Below, one piece after another: positions 7,755 through 16,577 of a stretch of DNA of 64,000 bases; within the stretch, counting starts at the first letter, position 1, and every line of letters starts with the position of its first letter. The stretch comes from Pseudomonas sp. Au-Pse12 (lineage in GTDB: Bacteria > Pseudomonadota > Gammaproteobacteria > Pseudomonadales > Pseudomonadaceae). The notes under the pieces were generated by a model. That model was not told where the DNA came from and ran no database searches. It saw nothing but the letters and a program-made list of their open reading frames with translations. Location of the stretch: NCBI RefSeq assembly GCF_021341665.1, contig NZ_JAJTTH010000010.1, positions 1 through 64,000 of the forward strand, written 5' to 3'. The position numbers were made by a program, and so were the translations under genes.

Positions 7755-8137
7755 GGGGTGGCCTCGATGTAGCCCAGCAGCTGCGCGCGGCTGTATTGCC
7801 GGGCCCGTTGCGGGTCCTGCTCGGCCGAGACCCGCAGGTTGACCTTGAGTAGCCGCGGGTCCGCGGCCGCTTCGATCTCGCTGAACAGCCACCAGCTGCG
7901 CCCGCCAAACTCGACCTGCCGCTGCTGGCGCCCGCTGCTGGCTGGCTGCATGCCGCTGCGCAGTTCATTGAGGTAGTTGTCGGCGATCCAGCTGGCCTGG
8001 GTGCGCTCGGCCAGATTGCCGCTGTTGATGGCCACATGCTGGATCGCGCTGAACAGCGCAATCGACACGGTGGCGAAAATCGCCAGCGCCACCATCACTT
8101 CCAGCAGGGTAAAGCCCCGTTCAATTTGCGGTTTCAA
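7751..8137 (-). CDS. gspI: Type II secretion minor pseudopilin GspI
   Basis: The 128-residue protein carries the prepilin motif ERG-FTLLEVMVALAIF and is about the normal GspI length. No ATG or GTG fits. I chose the TTG at 8135-8137, which sits seven bases after AGGAG and gives a typical short leader (LKPQIERG). It overlaps the 3' end of gspH and, by four bases, the start of gspJ. GspI nucleates the pseudopilus tip. Confidence 0.9.
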   Translation of the reverse strand: MKPQIERGFTLLEVMVALAIFATVSIALFSAIQHVAINSGNLAERTQASWIADNYLNELRSGMQPASSGRQQRQVEFGGRSWWLFSEIEAAADPRLLKVNLRVSAEQDPQRARQYSRAQLLGYIEATP

Positions 8138-8615
8138 GCCGAGGCTCCTGTATGCCGTCGCTGGACAGGACCAGCAGCGGGGCGTTGCGGTGCTCAATCC
8201 ACAGGGTGAAGGCACTGGTTTCATCGCTGGACAACACCAGCAGTTGGGGCATGGCGCTGCGACGCTCGGCCTGGCCCAGGCTCGGGCCGGCTTCGGTCGC
8301 TTCAAGGCGCAGGCGCAAGTTGCCGGGCAGGGTCTGGCCGCGCCAGTCGTGGTCGGCCAGCCATTGCCCCTGTTCGTCCAGGCGCATGACGCGGTAGGCC
8401 TCGGGGTCGATGCGCAGGCCGTAGTCGCGGTTGCTCAACACCGCCTGCTGGCGCAGCAGTTGCAGCAGCGCCAGCAGGCGATCGCCTTCACGGCGCGCCT
8501 GACGGCTGGCGGAGTCGGGGTTGACCAGGCCGATCATCCCCGCGCACAGGGCGATGATCAGCACCACGACCAACACTTCGACCAGGGTGAAGCCCTTGCT
8601 GTGGGAGCGTTGCAC
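8121..8615 (-). CDS. gspH: Type II secretion minor pseudopilin GspH
   Basis: The 164-residue protein has the prepilin motif SKG-FTLVEVLVVVLII and a C-terminal GspH/FimT beta domain. It starts with GTG just after the gspG stop. GspH joins the GspI-J-K tip to the major pseudopilin shaft. Its 3' end overlaps the start of gspI. Confidence 0.9.
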   Translation of the reverse strand: MQRSHSKGFTLVEVLVVVLIIALCAGMIGLVNPDSASRQARREGDRLLALLQLLRQQAVLSNRDYGLRIDPEAYRVMRLDEQGQWLADHDWRGQTLPGNLRLRLEATEAGPSLGQAERRSAMPQLLVLSSDETSAFTLWIEHRNAPLLVLSSDGIQEPRLETAN

Positions 8616-8618
8616 CGA

Positions 8619-9053
8619 TCAGCGGTCCCAGTTGCCGATCTCGGCGTTCAGGCCTTCACCGCCGAGCTTGCCGTCGGCGCCGAAGGAGAACAGGTCATAG
8701 CCGGTGCCCCGGGTGCCCGGCATGCGGTACTGATAGGCATTGCCCCAGGGGTCGATGGGCAGACGCTTGAGGTAGCCGTCGGGGTTCCAGTTGCGTGCCG
8801 GCGGGTTGCCGCTGGGCTTGCTGGCCAGGGCTTCGAGCCCTTGCTGGGTGCTGGGGTATTGATGGTTGTCGAGTTTGTAGATGTCCAGGGCCATGGCGAT
8901 GGCCTTGATGTCGCTCTGCGCGGCGGCGGCCTTGGCCTGATCGGGACGGCTCATGATCTGTGGCACCACCAGGGCCGCGAGGACCCCGAGAATGACCACC
9001 ACCACCATGATTTCAATCAGGGTAAAACCGCGTTGTTTGTTCTGGTTCTGCAC
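8619..9053 (-). CDS. gspG: Type II secretion major pseudopilin GspG
   Basis: The 144-residue protein is a canonical GspG. It has a short basic leader, the cleavage motif RG-FTLIEIMVV, a long N-terminal helix, the conserved segment DPWGNAYQY and the acidic calcium-binding loop region near SFGADGKLGGEG. It polymerises into the pseudopilus that pushes substrates through GspD. The start is GTG. The motifs make this one of the most certain calls in the operon. Confidence 0.97.
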   Translation of the reverse strand: MQNQNKQRGFTLIEIMVVVVILGVLAALVVPQIMSRPDQAKAAAAQSDIKAIAMALDIYKLDNHQYPSTQQGLEALASKPSGNPPARNWNPDGYLKRLPIDPWGNAYQYRMPGTRGTGYDLFSFGADGKLGGEGLNAEIGNWDR

Positions 9054-9069
9054 GTAGGGGGTTCCGGAT

Positions 9070-10284
9070 TCAGGTAATCAGTTGGTTCAGGCTGAGGATC
9101 GGCATCAGGATCGCCAGCACGATGATCAGCACCGAGGCCCCCATGAACACCAGCATGGCCGGCTCGAACAGGCCCACCAGCAGGGCGATGCGGTTGGCCA
9201 GTTGTTGTTCCTGCTGCTTGGCGGCGCGTTCGAGCATGCTGTCCAGCTCGCCGGAGCGTTCACCGCTGGCAATCATGTAGAGCATCATCGGCGGGAAACT
9301 GCCGTTGAGTTCCAGGGCCCGGGTCAGGCTGATACCTTCGCGCACCCCTCGGACGATGTCTTTCAGACCCGTACGAATTTTCTGATTGGCCACCACCTCG
9401 CTGGCGATGGACAGCGCGTCCAGCAACGGCACGCCGCTGCGCCCGAGAATCGCCAGGGTGCTGACAAAGCGCGTGCAGTTGCTGGCCCGGATCAAGCGTC
9501 CGAGCAGGGGCAGTTGCAGCACCAGGGCATGCCAGCGCTCGCGCGCCGCGGGGTTGCGGATGGCGCCGCGCGCGCCGAGCACCAGGGCCGCCACCACCAG
9601 CAGCAGGAGCAGGCCATGGCTCTGCAGGAAGGCGCTGCTGGCGATCAGGCCCTGGGTCAGCAGCGGCAGTTCCTGGCCACTGTCGATGAACACCTTGACC
9701 ACGTCGGGCACCACGAAGCCCAGGAGGAAGCCGACGATGCTCACCGCCGCCAGCATCAGGATGCTCGGGTAGAGCATGGCCAGCTGGATCTGCTGACGGG
9801 CCGCCTGCTGGGCTTCGGTGTAGTCGGCCAGGTTCAGCAGCACCTGGCCCAGGTGCCCGGAGCGTTCGCCGGCGGCCACCGTGGCCCGGTACAGGTCGGG
9901 AAAGGCCCGCGGGTAGGCGGCCAGGGCCACGGCCAGGCTGTAGCCCTCCAGGACCCGCGAGCGAATGGCCAGGAGCATGCTCTTGATCCGTTGTTTCTCG
10001 CACTGCGCGGCGACCGCGGCCAGCACTTCCTCCAGGGGCAGCGAGGCCTGGACCAGGGTCGACAGCTGGCGGGTGAGCAAGGCCAGTTCGGCGCTGTTCA
10101 AGCCGCCGGCACCCTGCAGCAGGCCCTTGCCGCGCACGCGCTTGTTCTGCGTGGCGCTGAGCTTGAGGATCACCAGCTGGCGTTCGCGCAGCAACTGCCG
10201 GGCATGGCGCGGGCTGTCGGCTTCCACCACCCCGGTGGATTTTCTGCCGGCGGCGCACATGGCCAGGTATTCGTAAGCGGCCAT
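9070..10284 (-). CDS. gspF: Type II secretion inner-membrane protein GspF
   Basis: The 404-residue protein has the two repeated cytoplasmic GspF/PilC helical domains separated by hydrophobic segments, including one near residue 170-190 and a C-terminal one (LVFMGASVLIIVLAILMPIL). It is the polytopic core of the assembly platform under GspE. It starts two bases after the gspE stop and ends sixteen bases before gspG. Confidence 0.95.
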   Translation of the reverse strand: MAAYEYLAMCAAGRKSTGVVEADSPRHARQLLRERQLVILKLSATQNKRVRGKGLLQGAGGLNSAELALLTRQLSTLVQASLPLEEVLAAVAAQCEKQRIKSMLLAIRSRVLEGYSLAVALAAYPRAFPDLYRATVAAGERSGHLGQVLLNLADYTEAQQAARQQIQLAMLYPSILMLAAVSIVGFLLGFVVPDVVKVFIDSGQELPLLTQGLIASSAFLQSHGLLLLLVVAALVLGARGAIRNPAARERWHALVLQLPLLGRLIRASNCTRFVSTLAILGRSGVPLLDALSIASEVVANQKIRTGLKDIVRGVREGISLTRALELNGSFPPMMLYMIASGERSGELDSMLERAAKQQEQQLANRIALLVGLFEPAMLVFMGASVLIIVLAILMPILSLNQLIT

Positions 10285-10286
10285 GG

Positions 10287-11780
10287 TCAGTCCCTTTGGG
10301 TTACGCGCAGCAGTTCTTCCAGGCTGGTCTGCCCTTGCAGCACCATGTTCCGGCCGTCGTCGAACAGGCTGGCGCTGTGCTTGCGCGCCTGTTCCTGTAG
10401 CTGGTGCTCGCCGGCGCCGGCGTGGATCAGCTGGCGCAAGGTGTCGTCGAACAGCACCAGTTCATAGATGCCCCGACGCCCGCGATACCCCGACTGCTGG
10501 CAGGCGCTGCAGCCTTGGGGGCGATGCAGCGGCGGCGCGGCGTCCGCGGCCAGCCCCAGGCGTTCGCAGGCGGCGGCGTCGGCGCTGTGCGGCTCCTTGC
10601 ATTCCGGGCACAGCAGGCGCACCAGGCGCTGCGACAACACCCCCAGCAGCGAGGTGCAGAGCAGGAAGGGTTCGATGCCCATGTCCACCAGCCGGGTCAC
10701 GGCGCCGATGGCGCTGTTGGTGTGCAGGGTCGAGAGCACCAGGTGCCCGGTGAGGGAGGCCTGCACGGCAATTTCCGCGGTTTCGCGGTCGCGGATCTCG
10801 CCGACCATCACCACGTCCGGGTCCTGGCGCAGGATGGCCCGCAAGCCTCGGGCAAAGGTCATGTCGACCTTGGCGTTGACCTGGGTCTGGCCGATCCCGG
10901 TGAGGTGGTACTCCACCGGGTCCTCGATGGTCAGGATATTGCGCTCCAGGCTGTTGAGGCTGGCCAGCCCGGCGTACAGCGTGGTGGTCTTGCCGGAACC
11001 GGTGGGGCCGGTGACCAGGAGAATGCCGTGGGGTTTGTGCAGGGCGATTTCCAGGCGCTGGCGCACGCTGTCGTTCATCCCCAGGTGGCTGAGGTTGAGG
11101 CGCCCGGCCTGCTTGTCCAGGAGGCGCATCACCACCCGCTCGCCGTGACTGGAGGGCAGGGTCGAGACGCGCACGTCGACCTCGTGGCCGGCGATGCGCA
11201 AGGCGATCCGGCCGTCCTGGGGAATGCGCTTCTCGGCGATGTCCAGCTTGGCCATGACCTTGATCCGCGACACCAGCAGGGTCGCCAGTTCGCGGCGTGG
11301 GCGCAGCACTTCGCGCAGCAGGCCGTCGACCCGCAGGCGCACCGACAGGTGTTCCTCGAAGGCTTCCAGGTGCACGTCGGAGGCCTTGCTCTTGACCGCC
11401 TCGCTGAGGATCGCGTTGATCAGGCGAATGATCGGCGCGTCGTCTTCCTGTTCCAGCAGGTCGGTGGTCTTGGGCAGTTGCTCGGCCAGGCTGTTGAGGT
11501 CGAACTCTTCATCGAACTGTTCGCCCAGGCCGTCGGCCACCTGCTTGGCGCCGTTCTGGCCGTCACGGTAGTGGGCGGCCATGCGCTGGGCGAAGGCCTC
11601 GTCGTCGAGCACCTCGCTGCGCAGCAAGGCGCCATTGAAGCGCCGAACCTCGGCCACCACCGACAGCGGTGTAGTGGCGCGGCAGTAGAGCACCGCGCCG
11701 CCTGCCTGATTGTCCAGCACCACGCCGTGGCGGCGCGCGTAGGCAAAGGCCAGGCGCGCGTCTTGCGGGTGGGCGATCAT
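10287..11780 (-). CDS. gspE: Type II secretion ATPase GspE
   Basis: The 497-residue hexameric ATPase powers pseudopilus assembly. It has an N-terminal GspL-binding domain, the Walker A motif GPTGSGKTT, an Asp box, the Walker B region (DPDVVMVGEIRD) and a C-terminal four-cysteine zinc module (CPEC ... CSAC). The ATG overlaps the gspD stop (ATGA). All catalytic motifs are intact. Confidence 0.97.
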   Translation of the reverse strand: MIAHPQDARLAFAYARRHGVVLDNQAGGAVLYCRATTPLSVVAEVRRFNGALLRSEVLDDEAFAQRMAAHYRDGQNGAKQVADGLGEQFDEEFDLNSLAEQLPKTTDLLEQEDDAPIIRLINAILSEAVKSKASDVHLEAFEEHLSVRLRVDGLLREVLRPRRELATLLVSRIKVMAKLDIAEKRIPQDGRIALRIAGHEVDVRVSTLPSSHGERVVMRLLDKQAGRLNLSHLGMNDSVRQRLEIALHKPHGILLVTGPTGSGKTTTLYAGLASLNSLERNILTIEDPVEYHLTGIGQTQVNAKVDMTFARGLRAILRQDPDVVMVGEIRDRETAEIAVQASLTGHLVLSTLHTNSAIGAVTRLVDMGIEPFLLCTSLLGVLSQRLVRLLCPECKEPHSADAAACERLGLAADAAPPLHRPQGCSACQQSGYRGRRGIYELVLFDDTLRQLIHAGAGEHQLQEQARKHSASLFDDGRNMVLQGQTSLEELLRVTQRD

Positions 11781-13696
11781 GGCTGCGGCCGGGCGCCGGG
11801 GGAGCGCATGTCGATCAGGCCCTGCTCGCCATCGCGGTTGGCCTCGAACAGGCGGTGCGCGTCTTCAGGCAGTTGCCCGCGGGTGTTGCCTTCCAGGGGG
11901 CGCAGGGAGCGCATGCTGTTGTACTTCTGCCGGCTCATCTGCTCGGTGCTGGCGGTGTTGCGCAGCAGTGTCGGGCGCAGGAACACCATCAGGTTGGTCT
12001 TCTCGTTGACTTCCTTGCTGCTGCTGAACAGGCGGCCGAGCCAGGGAATGTCCCCCAGCAGCGGCACCTTGCTGACCTGGACCTTGACGTTGTCCTTGAT
12101 CAGCCCGCCAAGGACGATGATCTGCCCGTCGTTGGCCAGGATGGTGCTCTTCACCGAGCGCTTGTTGGTGATCACGTCGCTGGTGTTGATGCCCGGCGGC
12201 GCGGCGGCCAGCTCGGAGCTTTCCTGTTCGACATTCAGGCGCAGGAAGTTGCCCTCGTTGATGTGCGGGGTGACCTTGAGGGTGATCCCCACATCCTTGC
12301 GCTCCACCGTGGTGAAGGGGTTGCTGGCGCCGGCGGTGTCGGTGGTGTAGGAGCCGGTCTGGAACGGCACGTTCTGGCCAACGAGGATTTCCGCCGCCTC
12401 GTTGTCCAGGGTCAGCAGGCTGGGGGTGGACAGCAGGTTGTTGTTGGAGTCGCTGGACAGCGCGGTGATCAGCGCGCCGAAGTTGCTGCCGCCGATGCCG
12501 ATGATCGCGCCGTCGGGCAGGGTCGGGCGCTTTTCGTCCTGCAGGTTGTTGAGCAGGGTGCCGATGGACAGGCCGGCGCTGTTGAAGTTGCTGGCGGCCG
12601 ACACCTTGCCGCGGCTGCCGGCCCATTGCACGCCAAGGGCCTGGTTGATGTCGCCGCTGACCTCGACGATCGCCGCTTCCACCAGCACCTGGGCGCGGGG
12701 CTGGTCGAGTTCGTCGATGATGCTTTCGAAGGTTGCCAGCTGGGCCGGCGAAGCCATCAGCACCAGGGCATTCTGGCTGGCGTCGGCGCTGACCAGCACC
12801 GGGCTCTCCTGCTTCTGGCTGTCGCCGCCGCGGTTGCCGGTTTCCATGCGTTTGCCAATGCCGCTGAGCAGCTCTTCGAGTTTTTTCGCGTCGCTGTGGT
12901 TAAGCCGCCGGACCCGCGCGGTGTCGCCGACATTGGTCGGTACATCCAGGCTCTGGGCCAGGCGTTGCATCTGTTGGCGGATCGGCGCCGGGCCCACCAG
13001 GATCAGGCGGTTGCTGCGCGAGTCGCCAATCGCCTTGGCGCTGGTTTGCGCGCCGTTGCTGTCGGTCAGGCTGTCGGTCAGGGTCTTGGCCACGTCACCG
13101 GCCCAGGCGTGCTTGAGCTGGAGGATGTTGAACTGGCGGCCGCCGGCGTTATCCAGTTCACCGACCACCTGGCGGATGCGCTGCACGTTGTTGGCGCTGT
13201 CGGAGACGATCAGTGCGTTGGAAGTGGTGGACGGCGCCATGTAGGCGTCCACGGCCACCAGCGGGCGCACCGCGGCGGCCACTTCGCTGGCGTTGGCGTT
13301 GTGCAGTTCGATGACCTGGGTGACGAACTCTTCACTGGCGCCGCTGGCCTGTACATGGGCCTTGGTCTTGGCCTCGGCCACCGGCAGGATCAGCACCCGG
13401 TCGCCCTGGTCCATGGCCACGTAGCCCTGGCTGCGCAGGGCGGTGAGAAACAGCGAGTAGATGCCTTCCTGGTTCATGGCGGTGGTGGACTGCACCGTCA
13501 CCTTGCCGTTCAGGCGCGGGTCGAGAATCATCGTCTTGCCGGTGATCTGGCCCACTTCGTTGACCAGGTCGCGCAATTCCGCGTCTTTCATGTTCAAGGT
13601 CCACTGCTGCCCGAGGGGCAGTTTTTCAGTGGCGTGAAGGGGACCGATCAGCGTGCCGAGGGTCAGCAGGGAACCTGCGATAAATGCTCGTTTCAT
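11777..13696 (-). CDS. gspD: Type II secretion secretin GspD
   Basis: The roughly 640-residue outer-membrane secretin has a signal peptide (MKRAFIAGSLLTLGTLIGPLHA), periplasmic N0-N3 domains with the usual repeated pattern, and the C-terminal secretin beta barrel with VEAAIVEVSGD and VPLLGDIPWLGRLF. The start is uncertain: ATG 13694-13696 gives a standard signal peptide, while GTG 13712-13714 overlaps the gspC stop and adds six residues. No classical pilotin gene is nearby. Confidence 0.95.
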   Translation of the reverse strand: MKRAFIAGSLLTLGTLIGPLHATEKLPLGQQWTLNMKDAELRDLVNEVGQITGKTMILDPRLNGKVTVQSTTAMNQEGIYSLFLTALRSQGYVAMDQGDRVLILPVAEAKTKAHVQASGASEEFVTQVIELHNANASEVAAAVRPLVAVDAYMAPSTTSNALIVSDSANNVQRIRQVVGELDNAGGRQFNILQLKHAWAGDVAKTLTDSLTDSNGAQTSAKAIGDSRSNRLILVGPAPIRQQMQRLAQSLDVPTNVGDTARVRRLNHSDAKKLEELLSGIGKRMETGNRGGDSQKQESPVLVSADASQNALVLMASPAQLATFESIIDELDQPRAQVLVEAAIVEVSGDINQALGVQWAGSRGKVSAASNFNSAGLSIGTLLNNLQDEKRPTLPDGAIIGIGGSNFGALITALSSDSNNNLLSTPSLLTLDNEAAEILVGQNVPFQTGSYTTDTAGASNPFTTVERKDVGITLKVTPHINEGNFLRLNVEQESSELAAAPPGINTSDVITNKRSVKSTILANDGQIIVLGGLIKDNVKVQVSKVPLLGDIPWLGRLFSSSKEVNEKTNLMVFLRPTLLRNTASTEQMSRQKYNSMRSLRPLEGNTRGQLPEDAHRLFEANRDGEQGLIDMRSPGARPQP

Positions 13697-13710
13697 GGTG
13701 TCTTGGGGGG

Positions 13711-14244
13711 TCACAAGGAAGGTTGGACGGGGCTGTCGTGCTCGCCCCGCGCAGCGGTGCTCGAAGACGAGTCGCGGCGCGCGGGCAGAGGGATCAGCAA
13801 GGGGGTCGCAGGGCTGGCCAGCGTCAGCGCCTGGTCCTCGCCATAACGCTGCAGGCGCACCTGGGTGGTGCCAATTTCACGCAGGCTGCCGCCCCCGGGC
13901 AGGGGCTCGCCAATGCGATAGAAGCGGCTGCCTTCAGGGGACTCGATCAGCGCCCTGGACAGTTCCGGGTGGCGCTCCACCAGGCTGGCCAACAAGGTCA
14001 GGGGCACCCGTGGCTGGTGAGCGCTGGCCTCCTGGGGTTGCAGCCCGAACAACCGGGCGATGGCGTCGGTGTCGGGCGGCTGATGGGCCGGCGCCGGGGC
14101 TGCCGCGGGCGCGGGGTTGCCGCTGGACTCCAGGCCCTGCAGCCACAACCCGCTGTCACGGCCAAGCCAGCCCAGCCAGCTCAGCAGCAACAGCAACGCG
14201 CCGGCCCGCAGGGCGACGCGTGGGCAAAGGCGCAGGGTGTTCAC
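13711..14244 (-). CDS. gspC: Type II secretion protein GspC, short form
   Basis: The 177-residue bitopic inner-membrane protein has a membrane segment at about 13-28, a Pro/Ala linker and a periplasmic homology-region domain (ARLFGLQP onward) that contacts GspD. It stops after a disordered tail and lacks the C-terminal PDZ or coiled-coil domain of long GspC proteins. It starts with GTG overlapping the stop of the cytochrome b561 gene and ends overlapping a possible gspD start. GspC gates substrate entry, so the missing domain may bear on which substrates are accepted. Confidence 0.88.
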   Translation of the reverse strand: MNTLRLCPRVALRAGALLLLLSWLGWLGRDSGLWLQGLESSGNPAPAAAPAPAHQPPDTDAIARLFGLQPQEASAHQPRVPLTLLASLVERHPELSRALIESPEGSRFYRIGEPLPGGGSLREIGTTQVRLQRYGEDQALTLASPATPLLIPLPARRDSSSSTAARGEHDSPVQPSL

Positions 14245-14759
14245 AGGGACATGCGCTGCAGGAGTTTTTCACCCCGCCAGTGATGCACCGCCACCGCGGC
14301 CACATGCCCGACCACCAGCATGGCCAGGGCTACGCAGGCGTATTTGTGCACGCGGTTGAAAAACTCAGTGAGCAGCGGTTCCTGCAATGGCTGGTACAGC
14401 GACAGCAGGCCAAACAGGTTGATCGGCCGCTCCATCATCAGCACGCCAGTGACCAGGACCAGGCCGGTCACGACGTAGAGCGCCAGGTGGCCGACCTTGG
14501 CCAGCAAGCGCAGCGCCCGGTTGGGGTGCGCCGGCTCCTGATGGTCCAGCGCGCAGAGAATGCGTAGGCCTAGCAGCGGAATCAGCATGAAGGTCAACGA
14601 TACGTTGATGAAGCTGATGCCGTCGGCGAGGGCCGTGGGTAGATCGAGCAGTGCATTGCCGAAACCGGTCACCGTCGCCCAGATAATGATCGCGGCGAAG
14701 GTCCAGTGCAGCAGTACGTGGGGTTTTGAGTAAGTGCAACTAGGCATAGGAAAAGGCAT
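14241..14759 (-). CDS. Cytochrome b561-family membrane protein
   Basis: The roughly 172-residue protein has four predicted transmembrane helices. Histidines lie in the first helix region (HVLLHW), the middle (VGHLALYVVTG) and the last part (VHKYACVALAMLVVGHVAAVAVHH), as expected for the di-haem cytochrome b561/prokaryotic b561 family. Such proteins pass electrons from quinol across the inner membrane. It is the first gene of the gsp operon (GTGA overlap with gspC) and lies just after two LPMO genes. This suggests an electron supply for these copper enzymes or for their periplasmic maturation, which is inference. The start (14759 or 14747) is not fixed by a clear ribosome binding site. Confidence 0.85.
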   Translation of the reverse strand: MPFPMPSCTYSKPHVLLHWTFAAIIIWATVTGFGNALLDLPTALADGISFINVSLTFMLIPLLGLRILCALDHQEPAHPNRALRLLAKVGHLALYVVTGLVLVTGVLMMERPINLFGLLSLYQPLQEPLLTEFFNRVHKYACVALAMLVVGHVAAVAVHHWRGEKLLQRMSL

Positions 14760-14772
14760 GACTGGCAAAGGA

Positions 14773-14796
14773 AGCGTGGCGCCGAAGCGCCACGCT
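14773..14796 (-). terminator. Hairpin between LPMO and cytochrome b561 genes
   Basis: A perfect 10-bp stem (AGCGTGGCGC / GCGCCACGCT) encloses CGAA, just after the upstream LPMO stop. The minus-strand side lacks a strong U run. It more likely attenuates transcription into the gsp operon or protects the LPMO mRNA end than acts as a full terminator. Confidence 0.55.
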
Positions 14797-14816
14797 CGGG
14801 TTGACGAAGGTGTGAC

Positions 14817-16343
14817 TTACTGACGGGTCCAGGCCGAGGTCCAGCTGCTGCCTACGCCCGGCTCGAACGCGGTGGAGCCGCTGTTCCACTGGATGCAGTA
14901 GCCGCTGTACGGGAACGGGTTGCACTTGTAGGTCTTGCCGTCCTTGGGTTGCAGGACCACGGTGCCGGCCTTGTAGGTGCTCAGGCCCTGCGGGAACACG
15001 TGGTCATACTTGCCCGGGGTCTCGCCGCCACCGCTCTCTTCCTGCTTGAGCTTGAAGCTGGCGGTCTCTTGCAGCAGTTCGCCTTTCTTCGAGGAGGCCA
15101 CGACGACCAGGTCATAGTCGCCTGCGCTCTGGCCAACGAGCGGAATGGAGAAGTGCGGGGTGTTGCCGGCCGGGGCCTGCTGGTGCGCAACGGTTTCATG
15201 CTGGGCGTTGTACACGGTGGCCTTCACGGTGTAGTCGCCGCCCTTGGCGATGGCGTTGAAGTGCAGTTCGGTCTTGCCGTCCTTGAGGGTGTATTCGGAC
15301 TGCATGCCGGTGATGGCCAGTTCGCCCGGCTTGGCGGCCTGTTCCTTGTCGATCATCACGTTGACGATGTCGCTGCCTTTCTTGACCAGGATTTCGTTCC
15401 TGCCGAAGTTCGGCACCACTTCGTCCTTGTCGTTGAGCAGGCCCATCTGGTAGCCCTGCTTGGCGGTATTGACCTTCTTCGCCAGCTCGTGCGGCCAGAC
15501 GTCGGCCTTGGCCAGTTCGGCGCTATCGATGTTCAGCACCACTTGCTTGGCGTTGATCTCGCTCTGTGCGTTGAAGACGCGAGTCTTGACCTTGTCGCCG
15601 ATGCTCAGGGCTTCGGGCTGTACCGCGCCAACGGTGTCCCAGTTCGACGGGATGACCGCGCCATTGTCGATGTTCAGGTCGACCACGCTGTAGAAGGTGG
15701 CGTCGGTGTCGTTGACTTTCCAGGTGGCCAGCAGCACGTGGTAACCGGAGCGGTCAGACGGGATGTTCACGGTGTGCTGGGTTTTGCCGCCGGCCGGAGC
15801 CGGGACGGTGCCAGCCGGCCATGGCTGATCCAGCAGTGGGGTCATTTCGAACGAGTCGCGGGTCAGCGGTTGGTTCGGGTTCCAGTCTTTCTTGGTGATG
15901 TAGAACTGCCAGTAGCGGGTGGCGTGACCTGCTTTGTAGTGCCAGGTGAAGTTCTGCGGGCCCGGCTTGATGGTGGTCTTGGCCCAGCGAGTAGCACTCT
16001 GCTCGTTGATCGGGGAGAAGCGCACTAGGCCGCCGGCGGCGATGGTGCCGTTGGCCGGGCCGCAGACCTTGAAGTCGCCGGTGCAGGCCTGGGCGTTGCT
16101 TGGAAAGTGCTCGAGATCGTTACGGCCAGGCACGCCGATGTACTCGGTGCTTTGTGGCTCGTACATCACCGGACCGCAGTTGACGTTCAGTCTGCCGCCA
16201 TCGGAATGGCACATGAAGGCGCGAGACTTGGGACTCTCGATATAACCGTGAGCGGAGGCCTGTTGCGCGGCGAGACCTGCTGCGCCCATGGCCAGGACCA
16301 GAGGCAGTTTGAGGAGCGAACGTGCTCGGTTGGAGTTGATCAT
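14817..16343 (-). CDS. GbpA-like AA10 lytic polysaccharide monooxygenase
   Basis: The 508-residue protein is a secreted copper monooxygenase acting on chitin or cellulose. The signal peptide ends QASA, leaving His32 as the mature N terminus and first arm of the copper brace. The second ligand is His140 in KAGHATRYW, followed by the AA10 signature DWNPNQPL. Two GbpA-type middle domains follow, then a Glu/Gly linker and a C-terminal carbohydrate-binding module (YKCNPFPYSGYC ... W) resembling CBM73 or CBM5/12. I took ATG 16341-16343; the longer frame adds sequence before the signal peptide. A paralogue lies upstream and the gsp operon downstream, so it is a likely type II substrate. Confidence 0.92.
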   Translation of the reverse strand: MINSNRARSLLKLPLVLAMGAAGLAAQQASAHGYIESPKSRAFMCHSDGGRLNVNCGPVMYEPQSTEYIGVPGRNDLEHFPSNAQACTGDFKVCGPANGTIAAGGLVRFSPINEQSATRWAKTTIKPGPQNFTWHYKAGHATRYWQFYITKKDWNPNQPLTRDSFEMTPLLDQPWPAGTVPAPAGGKTQHTVNIPSDRSGYHVLLATWKVNDTDATFYSVVDLNIDNGAVIPSNWDTVGAVQPEALSIGDKVKTRVFNAQSEINAKQVVLNIDSAELAKADVWPHELAKKVNTAKQGYQMGLLNDKDEVVPNFGRNEILVKKGSDIVNVMIDKEQAAKPGELAITGMQSEYTLKDGKTELHFNAIAKGGDYTVKATVYNAQHETVAHQQAPAGNTPHFSIPLVGQSAGDYDLVVVASSKKGELLQETASFKLKQEESGGGETPGKYDHVFPQGLSTYKAGTVVLQPKDGKTYKCNPFPYSGYCIQWNSGSTAFEPGVGSSWTSAWTRQ

Positions 16344-16523
16344 TGAGAAAGCCTTAAACGATTGGAAATGGATACAAAAGGGCTCGGGGCATGCAAGGGA
16401 AACGACCTGCTGCAGCGGTCGCGCCGGCGTATCCCCGAGCACAGCGATAGGCTACGTGGCGGGGTACAGCGCTCCCATGGGACGAGTACGAGAGTGGCCC
16501 GACCGAGTCGCGTTTGTGCGGGC

Positions 16524-16554
16524 AAAAAAAAGCGTGGCACTCACCGGCCACGCT
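16524..16554 (-). terminator. Rho-independent terminator after second LPMO gene
   Basis: An 8-bp stem (AGCGTGGC / GCCACGCT) is followed on the minus strand by eight U, 23 bases after the stop of the LPMO gene at 16578. The stem core matches the hairpin after the other LPMO gene, which suggests both were duplicated with the gene. Confidence 0.85.
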
Positions 16555-16577
16555 CAAGGGTCAAACCTGCGTTGTTG

